Below are positions 42,425 to 51,019 of a stretch of 51,583 nucleotides of DNA, piece by piece (within the stretch, counting starts at the first letter, position 1; each line of letters starts with the position of its first letter). The translations under genes and the position numbers were made by a program. The notes beneath the pieces are model-generated. The model did not search any database. It saw only the letters and a list, made by a program, of their open reading frames with translations, and was not told the origin of the DNA. This DNA comes from CAZEPJ01 sp964514105. GTDB lineage: Bacteria; Desulfobacterota; Desulfocorpusculales; Desulfocorpusculum. The stretch is from NCBI GenBank assembly GCA_964514105.1, contig CAZEPJ010000030.1, positions 1 to 51,583 on the forward strand, in the 5' to 3' direction.

Positions 42425-43027
42425 TCAGCGGGGCCGGACCTTGAGGTCGTGCCACCACTTCTTGGGGTCCTGCTCCATGCAGGCCCTGGCCAATTGCCTG
42501 GCCGACTCGGTCTGCAGCCGCCCGAAGGCGTTGTTGATCCAATCGACCACGGACGAGCATCCCTGGGCCTGATACTCCCTGGCCTGGATCAGGCACTCCA
42601 GGTTATCGGCGTCCCGGGCCACGCGCGCCTCCATGCTCTCGCCGTCCAACCACTCCCGCATGAGGCCGGCGACGTGTTCGCCCATCGGGGCCGGCAGGCG
42701 CGTCCATTGATCCCTCGCCGCTGTCCTCTCGGCCTCACCCGCCTTCAGGTACCGGTGGTTGATTCGATGGAGATCCCCGGTTCTGGCCTCCGGCGTGTCA
42801 TGGAACAGGCAGATGGCCGCTGTTCGAAGGGGATCGGCGCCTTCCATGCCGGCCAGCAGGAAGCCCAGGACGGCCGTTCGAAACGCGTGCTCGGCCACGC
42901 TCTCGGGGTCGTCCACCCCCGCCACCCACCACCCCGAGCGGCGGATGCGTTTGAGCAGGCCCACCTCGTACAGGTAACTGGCCAGATCTTCCAAGGGGTC
43001 CCTCCCAGCACACGGGTCAGAAGGCAT
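42425..43027 (-). CDS. HD-domain phosphohydrolase (YfbR/5'-nucleotidase-like)
   Basis: A 200-residue HD-domain protein. Metal ligands are the His of VAEHAFRTAVL, the HD of CLFHDTPEART, and an Asp in ARDADNLECLIQA. The fold resembles HDDC2/YfbR 5'-deoxynucleotidases. It would hydrolyse dNMPs or related nucleotides. It is separated from the AsmA-like gene by 84 bases on the same strand and converges with the acyl-CoA synthetase gene. Confidence 0.88.
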   Translation of the reverse strand: MPSDPCAGRDPLEDLASYLYEVGLLKRIRRSGWWVAGVDDPESVAEHAFRTAVLGFLLAGMEGADPLRTAAICLFHDTPEARTGDLHRINHRYLKAGEAERTAARDQWTRLPAPMGEHVAGLMREWLDGESMEARVARDADNLECLIQAREYQAQGCSSVVDWINNAFGRLQTESARQLARACMEQDPKKWWHDLKVRPR

Positions 43028-43111
43028 GTTGCCCCCGGCCAGGCGTCCCTGTCAAGGAACGCGGGCTGCGCCGCCGTGGAGGGCCGCGGGAGGGCCCCGG
43101 TGCGCTCTGCG

Positions 43112-45091
43112 TCACCTGCCCCGGGTCATGTCCCGCAGGAGGTCCTTGAGCTCCCTGGACGACGGGAGCTTGAGGTGGAGCCTGCCGTCGCCCTTCTTCC
43201 GAATGCCGGCGAGATCGGGGACGAATCGGGGGGAGTCAAATGTGCCCCGGACCAGGACGGGGACGACCAGAGAGGCGTTGTGGGGCTCCCCGCCTCCCAG
43301 CGCGGGTTCCAGCCGCAGATCCAACGTCTCCTTGACCAGATGGGCCGTGCCCGTGGCCGTGATCTCCAGACCCGGCGACGTCATGGCGGCTTCCTGCAGC
43401 GTGACCAGACCCCGATCAGCGATCAACGACGCCCGCAGGCCGCTGAAGGCGGTCGCCCGTCCCTGGCCCCACTGAGGGTCGCTTCGCCGCTCCGTGAGCC
43501 CCAGGCTTCGGACGACGCGCGTCAGGTCCACCCCGACGATGGCCCCCTCGCCCATGGATAGCCGGGCCTGGCCCCACAGGGAGCGCCCCATGGCGCGCGG
43601 ATCCGCACCCATGAAGCGCACTTGCATGTCCGCATCCAGGCGTCCCTGGAGGAACCCCTTGCGGAACATCTCCCGCAACAGGGGATTGGCCTGCAGACCG
43701 CGGGCCTCCACGTTCCATTCCTGGGCCACTCCATCGGGGCCCAAGGCCAGGGTGCCAGACGCCTGCACCTTGCCCTCATACGCGCCGAACTCCAGGGACG
43801 GGAACCGGATCAGGTGGGCTGACACGGCCATCCGGGCCCGCAGCCCCTCCAGCCAGACCCCGCGGAGCCGGATCTTTCCAGCGGAGATGGCGGCCTCCAT
43901 GGCGGGGGCATCGCCCCCGGGGGGCGGCGGCCCAAGGGGGACCCTTTCCCCCTTGGGGCCCTTTTCCTCGGCGCCACGCCTCCCCGGCCCTGCTCGATCG
44001 GCCGTGGGGGCTGGGGCCGGCAAATATGGGTCCAGGTCCAGCGCGTCCGCGGTCGCGTCCACGGACAGGGGCGATGGCGGGGAAAGGCCCACGCGCAAGG
44101 AGAGCCCGACGGCACGGCCATCCAGATCCAGCCTCCCCCGGGACAGTATCAGGGCAGACGGCGTGCCCTCGATGCGCGCCTCCAGGGCCACCTTGGACAG
44201 GGCCTCTGGGTGCGCAGGCTGCCAGGGCAATTCCATGCCCAAAGCGGACAGGAGCTCGGGAAGGGAAAACGCCCCGCTGCGGAAGACCAGATCCAGCTTG
44301 GGTTGAGAACTCGGCCCGCTCACGGTTCCTCGCAACTGCGCGGTCAGGGCGTCAAGGACCCCCAATGTGACCTCCACCGGCACTTCCACTGTGGAGCCGC
44401 GGGACCCCACCGGACCCACACGCCCCCGCACGGAAACGGGCCTCCCGTCCAATCGGGCCTCCAGGGAGAGGGTGAACGGGCGGGCGAGGGCCGCCTCTTC
44501 CAGGCGGATCTCCACGTCCGTGACCTCCCTTGCCCCCCCCCGGGTTCCGTTCAGCAAAGCCAGGGAGCCCCGGGACACGCGGAGCTCCCTGACCGCCAGC
44601 GTGTCAAAGCCGATGCGGGCGCGACGCCTGGATCGCTCCTGGGCGCCGGTCCGCGGGTGGATCTGTTCGGCGGATGGGCTGCTGCCGCCGTCGGTTCTCT
44701 CCCAGTTCCAGAGACCTTGGGCCGACCGCTCCAGCACCACCCGGGGGGCCTGGACATCCAGACGCTCCACGCGCAGTTCCCCCAATAGGAGGCGCAGGAG
44801 GCTTCCGCGCAGCTCCAACCGCTCCAGGGCGATGAAGTGGGGTTCCTGCCAGCCCGGTGGGTTGGAGATGCGGATGTCCGTGGCCTCCAGTCCGGCCCAC
44901 GGGCGCATGGAGAGGCGGATGTGCCCGGCCAGCGTGACAGGCCTTCCCACGGCCCGGGAGATGGCCCGCTCCAGCTCCGCCCGGTATTCCTCGGGATCCA
45001 GGAACGCGAGGCAGAGCATCCAGGCGGCCCCCATCCCGGCCACGGCCAGGACCAGGAGGATCAGCAGCGCACTTTGTACGGCCTTTCCCAT
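43112..45091 (-). CDS. AsmA-family protein
   Basis: A 659-residue protein with one N-terminal TM anchor (SALLILLVLAVAGMGAAWML) and a large periplasmic body. N-terminal FLDPEEYRAELERAISRAVGRPVTLAGHI is the AsmA signature. The C-terminal region carries the AsmA-like VRFMGADPRAMGRSLWGQARLSMGEGAIVGVDLTRVVRSL. A Pro/Gly/Lys low-complexity linker lies near residue 400. AsmA proteins are part of lipid transport or outer-membrane assembly. GGGGGGAG precedes ATG 45091. It follows the mini corrinoid protein after 16 bases. Confidence 0.9.
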   Translation of the reverse strand: MGKAVQSALLILLVLAVAGMGAAWMLCLAFLDPEEYRAELERAISRAVGRPVTLAGHIRLSMRPWAGLEATDIRISNPPGWQEPHFIALERLELRGSLLRLLLGELRVERLDVQAPRVVLERSAQGLWNWERTDGGSSPSAEQIHPRTGAQERSRRRARIGFDTLAVRELRVSRGSLALLNGTRGGAREVTDVEIRLEEAALARPFTLSLEARLDGRPVSVRGRVGPVGSRGSTVEVPVEVTLGVLDALTAQLRGTVSGPSSQPKLDLVFRSGAFSLPELLSALGMELPWQPAHPEALSKVALEARIEGTPSALILSRGRLDLDGRAVGLSLRVGLSPPSPLSVDATADALDLDPYLPAPAPTADRAGPGRRGAEEKGPKGERVPLGPPPPGGDAPAMEAAISAGKIRLRGVWLEGLRARMAVSAHLIRFPSLEFGAYEGKVQASGTLALGPDGVAQEWNVEARGLQANPLLREMFRKGFLQGRLDADMQVRFMGADPRAMGRSLWGQARLSMGEGAIVGVDLTRVVRSLGLTERRSDPQWGQGRATAFSGLRASLIADRGLVTLQEAAMTSPGLEITATGTAHLVKETLDLRLEPALGGGEPHNASLVVPVLVRGTFDSPRFVPDLAGIRKKGDGRLHLKLPSSRELKDLLRDMTRGR

Positions 45092-45107
45092 GGTGCTCCC
45101 CCCTCGA

Positions 45108-45740
45108 TCACGGCTCCTGCACACCGGTCCATGCCGGCCCGAGGAACAGGGGAAGCTCCCCCGCGCATATGGGGCCGACGAGGATGGTCCAGCCGGTGAG
45201 GGCGGCCAATGCAGGAGCCACAGGGGCCGTCAGACCCGGGACGATGAGGTCGCGATGGCTCACCCGGGATGCCAGCTTTCCCCTCTCGATGGCGGCGCAG
45301 ACCCTCTGGGCGCTGAAGACCCCGTAGACCATGGCCATGTCCACCGTGTGGCCGAGGCAGTCCACGAAGAGGAGATGAAACGGGGCCGTGGTGGTGGCCA
45401 GGACGGCGAGGAGCACCTCCTGGGTGGAAACGGCATTGCCCGTGACCAGAACCGGCGAAAGGGTCGTGGGATCATTGACGGCATGGTACCCAACGGGTCC
45501 GGCCAGGGGGTGTTGAGTCGCTTCCACCTCGGGAAGCAGCCGGTCCAGGGACAGGACGGTTTCTAGGGCGCGGCGGCGATGGGGCTCCAGGGCCGGGCAT
45601 GTGGCCGGGTCGAGACGGCCGCCGGCGATCCGCTCCAGCCACTGCCCACACGACGTCGCACCGCAAAGCCGGCAGTCCCGGGCGTTGAAGTATCGAAGGG
45701 GATCGATGCGGTCCAGGTACAGGTCAGCCTTGATGCCCAT
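45108..45740 (-). CDS. Mini CFeSP-like protein: [4Fe-4S] domain joined to a corrinoid-binding domain
   Basis: A 210-residue protein related to the large (gamma) subunit of the acetyl-CoA synthase corrinoid/iron-sulfur protein (AcsC/CdhE). Cys23, Cys26, Cys31 and Cys48 have the exact CX2CX4CX16C spacing of its Fe-S domain. The C-terminal half matches its cobamide domain: SPVLVTGNAVSTQEVLLAVLA, then RDLIVPGLTAPVAPALAALTG and WTILVGPICAGELPLFL. The middle TIM barrel is missing. No other Wood-Ljungdahl gene is in the window. It may be a stand-alone corrinoid/Fe-S methyl or electron carrier, or a relic. ATG 45740 has only a weak ribosome site. It is co-oriented with the AsmA-like gene. Confidence 0.78.
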   Translation of the reverse strand: MGIKADLYLDRIDPLRYFNARDCRLCGATSCGQWLERIAGGRLDPATCPALEPHRRRALETVLSLDRLLPEVEATQHPLAGPVGYHAVNDPTTLSPVLVTGNAVSTQEVLLAVLATTTAPFHLLFVDCLGHTVDMAMVYGVFSAQRVCAAIERGKLASRVSHRDLIVPGLTAPVAPALAALTGWTILVGPICAGELPLFLGPAWTGVQEP

Positions 45741-45897
45741 GAGCTGCTCTCGCCACGAGGGGCCGGGCCAGAAACCCCGCCCACGGAGGCCGGAAGGCCG
45801 GGATGTCCATATCAACGAAGGCGCGCCGGCGGATGAGATCCGATGATCATACAATCATAGGAGGACCACACAACCATGGGCGCCAGGAGGATCCAAA

Positions 45898-46308
45898 TCA
45901 GATCGGCCCCTTCTCCACGTAACAGCGCAGGACATCGGTCTCGGTGACAAGGCCCACCATTTTCCCCTTGTGGACGACCGGGAGACAGCCGATCTTGTGC
46001 GCCAGGAGGAGCCGCCCGGCTTCCCGGACGTCCGCATCCGGGCGAATGGTGACAAGCTCGGTTCGCATGACCTCTTTGATGATTACGGTCTTCATGAAGT
46101 TGCGCTTGGTCTGGTAGTCGTAGTCAATGGCGGACGCCAGGGACGCCTTGAATAGATCCCGCTCGCTCACGAGCCCTTTGAGCTGGTCGCCGTCCATCAC
46201 GGGAAGGTGGCGAATCCGCCCGAGCTGCATGATGTCTTCGGCCAGGCTCAGCTCGTCGTTGATCTTGAGCGTGGCCACCTCTTTGGCCATGATGTCCTTG
46301 ACCTTCAT
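45898..46308 (-). CDS. Tandem CBS-domain protein
   Basis: A 136-residue protein made of two CBS domains, forming one Bateman module: VKDIMAKEVATLKINDELSLAED and VIIKEVMRTELVTIRPDADVREAGRLLLAHKIG. Such small proteins usually bind AMP, ATP or NAD and modulate a partner. No catalytic domain is attached. Nearby genes give no obvious partner. ATG 46308 is preferred; its ribosome site is weak. Confidence 0.9.
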   Translation of the reverse strand: MKVKDIMAKEVATLKINDELSLAEDIMQLGRIRHLPVMDGDQLKGLVSERDLFKASLASAIDYDYQTKRNFMKTVIIKEVMRTELVTIRPDADVREAGRLLLAHKIGCLPVVHKGKMVGLVTETDVLRCYVEKGPI

Positions 46309-46343
46309 GGCGGCATCCCCCGGTCTTGTCTCGGGGCCTCGGG

Positions 46344-46733
46344 TCACGGCTTGCGAAGCTCCTCCATCACCCGGCGAAACCCCTCTGAAACCTCGTACCT
46401 GGACAGGGCATCCTGGTAGTGCATCCAGGCCTTCCATACGCCCATCCATTCCTGATTGTACCAGTAGTACGCCGGGTCTCCCCTGCCGTGAAGGCGCTCC
46501 AGGAACTCATGGTACTCCCCGCGACAGGTGGTGCACAGCCGGTACGGCACCGAAGCCCCTTCCTGGGCAGGTGCAGGCTGCTCCATCTGGCTCCCGCACT
46601 TCATGCACTTCATGGCGCAGCGGGAGCACTGGAAGATCTGGCGCACGGTCTCCAGCCTCCGTGAGCGCTCCTCTAGGGCCTTCCGCGCCTGATCCTGCCG
46701 CTTCTTTGCGTCGAGATCGATGACCTCGGCCAT
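46344..46733 (-). CDS. Zinc-ribbon-like protein of unknown function
   Basis: A 129-residue protein. An N-terminal charged helix (DAKKRQDQARKALEERSRRLETV) is followed by FQCSRCAMKCMKCGSQM and a second CTTC, enough for a zinc ribbon. The C-terminal half is aromatic (GDPAYYWYNQEWMGVWKAWMHYQDAL). GGGGGAG precedes ATG 46733. It lies 35 bases upstream of the CBS gene, so the two may be co-transcribed. Function unknown. Confidence 0.75.
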   Translation of the reverse strand: MAEVIDLDAKKRQDQARKALEERSRRLETVRQIFQCSRCAMKCMKCGSQMEQPAPAQEGASVPYRLCTTCRGEYHEFLERLHGRGDPAYYWYNQEWMGVWKAWMHYQDALSRYEVSEGFRRVMEELRKP

Positions 46734-47047
46734 GGCGTTCTCCCCCGGACCCTCTGGCCGCATGGGCGGATCCCCTGCTCCGAATCTAGCGGAATCCGCA
46801 GGCATCGTCAACAACTCCGAGCAGTCCCCAGCCGCCTCGAGTGAAGGTAGACCAACGGGGGCATTGTTGCGCCGGGATGCCTCCTCTGGTCCATGGCGCG
46901 ATATTGCCAAAGACGCCAGGGCAGGGATTCCCCTGCGGCGTACTTCGTATATTGGATTATGAATTCAAAAAAAAAGACTTGATTTTTCATAGGAAACATA
47001 TACCATAGGACCGTCCATATTCCACGGGAGAGGGGGAGGCTCCTTTA
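46734..47047. promoter_or_regulatory. AT-rich divergent promoter region before the AmiC-like gene
   Basis: The stretch 46941-47010 is strikingly AT-rich for this genome, including nine A residues at 46967-46975. It offers TTGATT (46979-46984) with a 16-base spacer to TACCAT (47001-47006) on plus, and CATAAT on minus (46956-46961). A perfect hairpin GCAGGG-ATTC-CCCTGC lies at 46921-46936. No gene was found in these 314 bases. Confidence 0.5.
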
Positions 47048-48406
47048 ATGGGGAACTTCCGGGGCATCCAACGGGTCATTGGACCGACCTGTGCGGCTGT
47101 GGCCATCCTCACCTGCGGGGTTCCCGGGGCCGGGGCCGAGCCCACTGCCCTGGGGATGCGCCACTTGTCCGCCCCCACATGCACCCGGGTGGTGGTGGAA
47201 TTGTCCCAGTCGGTGGATTTCCACCTCATTCCATCGGAGACCGCGCTGGTCGTCCAGTTCCGAGGCCTGCTCCGGGACGGGCGGGACTCGGTCCTGGACA
47301 TCCAGGACAACCTGGTTCGTCAGGCGCGGCTGAGCCGCAGCGAGATCGGCTTGATCCGTTTGACCCTGGACCTGAAGGAGCCCGGGGCCCGCCACGCGGT
47401 GTTTGTGCTGCCCCGGGTGGACGGCCGGCCCCACCGCCTGGTGATCGATGTGGAGAATCCGTTTGCTGCGAGGGCCGCGGAGGGCCAGGGCCCCCGGCCG
47501 CAGGCGGCGGTGCGCCCGGACAAGGGGAGCAGCAGGCGCGTTGTGGTCATCGATCCCGGACACGGGGGCGAGGATCCGGGGGCCCTGGGGCCGCGCAATA
47601 CCCGGGAGAAGGACGTGGTCCTGGCCATTGCCAAGGCCCTGCAGCGCAGGCTGGACAAACCCCCCGCCATGCGGGCCATGCTCACCAGGAGTGGTGACTA
47701 CTTCCTGTCCCTGCGGCAGAGAGTGGAGATCGCCAAGGACCAGCGGGCCGACCTGTTCATGAGCATCCACGCGGATGCCTCCCCAAACCGGTCCACGCGG
47801 GGTGCCTCTGTCTATTGCCTGTCCCTGAGCGGGGCGACGGATGAGGCCGCCAGGATCCTGGCCGAGAAGGAGAACGCTGCGGACCTCGTCGGTGGGGTGC
47901 GCCTCAACGGCGATGCGTCGCTCAACACCATTCTCCTGGACCTGGTCCAGACCCAGACCGTCAACGACAGCCTCCGGTTCGGGGGGGTCGTTCTGGAGGC
48001 GATGGCCGGGGTTCAGGGCATCAAGTTTCCGACCCCCAGGCAGGCAGGCTTTCGGGTGCTCAAGGCCCCCGACATCCCCTCGTTGCTGGTGGAGGTGGGG
48101 TTTCTCAGCAATGCCGAGGAGGAGCGCCTTCTGGACTCCCCCGCGTTCCAGGAGCGACTGGCCGCGGCCCTGGAACAGGCGGTCCATCAGTTCCTGGGCC
48201 GCTGGGCACCGTCGCCCGCCCCATTGGCGGCGAGCGAGAAGGCGGGGGGGGCCGCGGCCAAGCCCAAGACCCACGTGGTCAAGCGGGGCGAGAGCCTCTC
48301 GGACATCGCGGGCCTGTACCGCACCAGCGTGCGGGAGCTCACCAGGGCCAACGACATCAAGGACGGCTCCCGCATTTACGCCGGCCAACGAATCCTCATC
48401 CCCTGA
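47048..48406 (+). CDS. N-acetylmuramoyl-L-alanine amidase (AmiC-like) with AMIN and LysM domains
   Basis: A 452-residue exported amidase. A signal sequence (1-30) precedes an AMIN domain (about 35-140) that targets the septum or Tat substrates. The Amidase_3 domain (about 170-395) has the zinc set DPGHGGEDPG, Glu of TREKDVVLA, SIHADAS and catalytic Glu of VEVGFLSN. A C-terminal LysM repeat (about 405-452) ends YAGQRILIP. It should split daughter-cell peptidoglycan at division. The two wall-binding domains at opposite ends are a typical arrangement in this class. Confidence 0.96.
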   Translation: MGNFRGIQRVIGPTCAAVAILTCGVPGAGAEPTALGMRHLSAPTCTRVVVELSQSVDFHLIPSETALVVQFRGLLRDGRDSVLDIQDNLVRQARLSRSEIGLIRLTLDLKEPGARHAVFVLPRVDGRPHRLVIDVENPFAARAAEGQGPRPQAAVRPDKGSSRRVVVIDPGHGGEDPGALGPRNTREKDVVLAIAKALQRRLDKPPAMRAMLTRSGDYFLSLRQRVEIAKDQRADLFMSIHADASPNRSTRGASVYCLSLSGATDEAARILAEKENAADLVGGVRLNGDASLNTILLDLVQTQTVNDSLRFGGVVLEAMAGVQGIKFPTPRQAGFRVLKAPDIPSLLVEVGFLSNAEEERLLDSPAFQERLAAALEQAVHQFLGRWAPSPAPLAASEKAGGAAAKPKTHVVKRGESLSDIAGLYRTSVRELTRANDIKDGSRIYAGQRILIP

Positions 48407-48571
48407 GAGAACGCGGGCCACATCCCCCGTTCCCGCCGGAAACAGTGGGTTCGCTCGACCCTTGAAGTTCGGTTCTTGAGGGCATCTTCCTCATGCAGCT
48501 TGTCAGGCCCCATGCAGGCGCTGTGGTTCGCGCCACATCCGGCAGCAGTCCCGTCGCTGCCCGCTGCCCGT

Positions 48572-49504
48572 CTACGTCCCCCTCATGCGGCGCAGCCGGA
48601 TCCGGGTGTCCAGGCGGCGGAGGCCCTGGGCCGTGGCGGCCTGCACGGCGTCGCCGTATTCTTGCGGGGTGATGCGCCTGGACAGGTCAGGCTGGCCGTG
48701 GGCCTCGCCGCACGGCCGGTACTGATCCATCACGTTCACGTACGTCTCGGTGGAGATCTCCCGGGCGAGGAAGGCCATGACGCGCCGGGTCTGGGCCAGG
48801 TCGTGGGGCATGACCAGATGCCGCACCAGGAGGCCGCGCAGGGCCACCCCCCGGTTATCCACGGCCAGGTCCCCGACCTGCCGGTGCATCTCCTGGACCG
48901 CCTCCCGCACCCGTTGGGGATAGTCCGGGGCCCCGCAGAGGCGTTGGGCGGCCTGGGGATCCATGAACTTGACGTCGGGCATGTAGATGTCCACCACCCC
49001 GTCCAGGAGGCGGAGGGTCTCCAGCCGATCGTACCCCCCCGTGTTGTACACCAGCGGCACGCGAAGCCCGCCATCGATGGCGAACGGGAGGGCCTCCAGG
49101 ATCTGGGGCACCACATGACTGGGGGTGACAAAATTGATGTTGTGGCACCCCGCGCGCTGCAGGGCCAACATCATGGTCGCCAGGGCTCGGGGCCCTTCCT
49201 CCCGTCCCTCCCCCAGATGGCTGATCTCGTAGTTCTGGCAGAATACGCAGCGCAGGTTGCAGTGGGTGAAAAAAAGGGTCCCCGATCCGTGCAAGCCCAC
49301 CAGGGGCGCCTCCTCCCCGAAATGGGGGGCGTAACTGGAGACCATGGCGTTTCGCCCGGTGCGGCAGAAGCCCCGCTCTCCCCGGAGGCGGTCCACGCCG
49401 CAGAGCCGGGGGCACAGATCACACGCCCCCAGACGGCTCAGGGCCTTCTCGATCCGGGGGTGCAGCTCCCCCCGGGCGTGGAGGCTGAGATATGCGGAGG
49501 GCAC
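48572..49504 (-). CDS. PflX-like radical SAM protein
   Basis: A 310-residue radical SAM protein related to pyruvate-formate-lyase activating enzymes. A Cys-rich N-terminus (ACDLCPRLCGVDRLRGERGFC) is followed by the cluster motif HCNLRCVFCQ (Cys82/86/89, the classical CX3CX2C). Later TGGYDRLETLRLLDGVVDIYMPDVKF (in part) marks the PflX subgroup. No partner glycyl radical enzyme is visible. The GTG start has GGGAGGT upstream. Function in this subgroup is unproven, and a role as activase or in cofactor biosynthesis is possible. Confidence 0.9.
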   Translation of the reverse strand: MPSAYLSLHARGELHPRIEKALSRLGACDLCPRLCGVDRLRGERGFCRTGRNAMVSSYAPHFGEEAPLVGLHGSGTLFFTHCNLRCVFCQNYEISHLGEGREEGPRALATMMLALQRAGCHNINFVTPSHVVPQILEALPFAIDGGLRVPLVYNTGGYDRLETLRLLDGVVDIYMPDVKFMDPQAAQRLCGAPDYPQRVREAVQEMHRQVGDLAVDNRGVALRGLLVRHLVMPHDLAQTRRVMAFLAREISTETYVNVMDQYRPCGEAHGQPDLSRRITPQEYGDAVQAATAQGLRRLDTRIRLRRMRGT

Positions 49505-49593
49505 GGGCAGACCTCCCTGGGGGGCGCGGCGTTGTACCCCCTCCCCAGCTTATGCGATGGGCTCCCCGGGCGCAACCGTCCCCGTCCCCCCGT

Positions 49594-49623
49594 TTGACAC
49601 CGACTCCGCGGGGGCGCTAGGAT
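49594..49623 (+). promoter_or_regulatory. Promoter of the PrmA-like gene
   Basis: A perfect TTGACA (49594-49599), 18 bases, TAGGAT (49618-49623). The start near 49630 leaves a short leader of about 17 bases. Confidence 0.55.
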
Positions 49624-49646
49624 CCTCAGGTCGATGGGGGCGATTG

Positions 49647-50501
49647 ATGACCGGTCCATACGAGACGCTGCATGTGTACGAGGTGGAGGGGCGGGGCGGG
49701 GATGTGCCGTCGCACTGGGCCTCGGCGGACTTGCTGGGGATCTGGCATGAAGGGGACTACCGGTTTTTCTTCTTCTCGTCTCCCCGCAGACAACTGGTGC
49801 AGGAATGGGTCCAGGCCGTCCCCGGACTCCGCATGGGGAGCGAGACGATCCTGCCGTACGAGGACTGGGAGGCTGGAGGGCGCCTGCGGCCTTTCCGGGT
49901 GGCGGATCTGTGGGTCTCACCCCCCTGGGAGTCGGTGGCCGCCGGGCCCGGGGAAAGCACGGTGTGGGTGGACCCCGGAGTGAGCTTCGGCTCCGGGAAT
50001 CACCCATCGACCCGATGCTGCCTGGAGCTGATGGCCGGGGTGTGGCACCGAGCCCGTCCCCGGCGCGTCCTGGACCTGGGCACGGGGACGGGGATCCTGG
50101 CCCTTGCCGCGGCCCGCTGGGGTGCCGAGCGGGTCCTGGCCGTGGACCTGCAGCCCCTGGCCGTGGACACGGCGCGAGCCAACGTCCTGCGAAACGGGCT
50201 GGAGGGGCGCGTGACGGTGGTGCAAAGGGATGCCCTGGATGCGCTGAGCGAGGAAGCGGATCTGGTGCTGGCCAATCTCTCCCTGGAGGTGCTGTGCGCC
50301 CTGGTGGAGCGGCCCCAGGCGCAGGACAAGCCGTGGCTCATCGTGTCGGGACTGGCCGGCCGGCAGGAGGCGCGCCTGGAGTCTCGCCTGGGCCCTCTGC
50401 CCTTCCGGATCGAGCAGAGGCGGCACGGGGGCCACTGGTCGAGCCTGCTTCTCTCCACGCCGGCCCGAGACGTGCGGCTGCCGAGGGGCGGGCCAGAGTA
50501 G
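49647..50501 (+). CDS. prmA: Ribosomal protein L11 methyltransferase-like protein (PrmA)
   Basis: A 284-residue SAM-dependent methyltransferase of the PrmA family. The linker/entry motif DPGVSFGSGNHPSTRCCLELM resembles the PrmA DPGLAFGTGTHPTT block. The SAM-binding motif is VLDLGTGTGILALAAARWGAERVLAVD and the catalytic-site NLSLEVL (Asn-Leu) replaces the usual NILA/NPPY. The N-terminal half is divergent from E. coli PrmA. Ribosomal L11 methylation is likely but another protein or small-molecule target is possible. Confidence 0.88.
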   Translation: MTGPYETLHVYEVEGRGGDVPSHWASADLLGIWHEGDYRFFFFSSPRRQLVQEWVQAVPGLRMGSETILPYEDWEAGGRLRPFRVADLWVSPPWESVAAGPGESTVWVDPGVSFGSGNHPSTRCCLELMAGVWHRARPRRVLDLGTGTGILALAAARWGAERVLAVDLQPLAVDTARANVLRNGLEGRVTVVQRDALDALSEEADLVLANLSLEVLCALVERPQAQDKPWLIVSGLAGRQEARLESRLGPLPFRIEQRRHGGHWSSLLLSTPARDVRLPRGGPE

Positions 50502-50824
50502 CCCTTCCCAATGGCAGCCCTGTGTCCCGGAGTCCTGCTTTCCCAGCAGAGCGACTGGGCACCCATGGCGGGCGAGGAGGCAGTCCTTCTCCCGGCCGGA
50601 TCACCCGGGGCCTGCTGCGGGGATGATCCGGCGCGGGGCGGCGGGGAGGGGGGGCGAACACCCCCCGCATGCGGGGAGCCATGGGTGATGGCGAGGGTGG
50701 GAAGCGGAGGCAGGCAGATGGGGCTGTTGCCGCACGGTTGCCGCCCGTGACCAAAGTGGATGCCTCGGCGCCGCTCAAACGCCTTGACAAGAGCCGGGTT
50801 CTTCGCTATACATAAAGCGTCGGT
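50502..50824. other. 323-base intergenic region before tRNA-Gly
   Basis: No gene. The only structured element is the palindrome CCCCGCATGCGGGG at 50663-50676. The right end carries the tRNA-Gly promoter. Confidence 0.55.
50784..50812 (+). promoter_or_regulatory. Promoter of the tRNA-Gly-rimP-nusA region
   Basis: TTGACA (50784-50789), exactly 17 bases, TATACA (50807-50812): near-consensus. The predicted start is about 6 bases before the tRNA. Confidence 0.75.
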
Positions 50825-50900
50825 GCGGGCATAGCTCAGTTGGTAGAGTACGAGCTTCCCAAGCTCGGTGTCGCGGGTTCGAGCCCCGTTGCCCGCTCCA
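50825..50900 (+). tRNA. tRNA-Gly (anticodon CCC)
   Basis: A 76-base tRNA with encoded CCA. Acceptor GCGGGCA/TGCCCGC, anticodon stem CGAGC-TTCCCAA-GCTCG and T-loop GGTTCGAGCC are all complete. It reads GGG codons, abundant in this genome. It is the first gene before rimP, where E. coli has an initiator tRNA (metY). Confidence 0.97.
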
Positions 50901-50959
50901 GGTCCGAAAATTTGGGACGCGCTGCGTACTCCGGTATAGGACACCGCGGCCGCAAACAG

Positions 50960-50995
50960 ACCCCATTCTTTCGGAAGAAGATTGGGGTTTTTTTT
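50960..50995 (+). terminator. Intrinsic terminator between tRNA-Gly and rimP
   Basis: ACCCCA pairs with TGGGGT and TTCTT with AAGAA around a TCGG tetraloop, with a 3-base bulge. Eight T residues (50988-50995) follow. It would end the tRNA transcript, so rimP expression from the upstream promoter needs read-through or antitermination unless rimP has its own promoter in the short space beyond. Confidence 0.85.
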
Positions 50996-51019
50996 CAGAT
51001 CCGAATGGAAGCCAGGGCT

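Noticed and set aside
45841..45860. TATGAT on the minus strand as the promoter of the mini CFeSP-like gene
   Set aside because: It matches a -10 well but no acceptable -35 was found at 15-19 bases, so it was not listed.
50663..50676. Palindrome CCCCGCATGCGGGG as a terminator for prmA
   Set aside because: It has no loop and no T-run; kept only as a note in the intergenic entry.
50840..51019. N-terminal extension of RimP through tRNA-Gly
   Set aside because: It would translate the tRNA and the terminator; RimP homologues begin near residue MIQALWEI.
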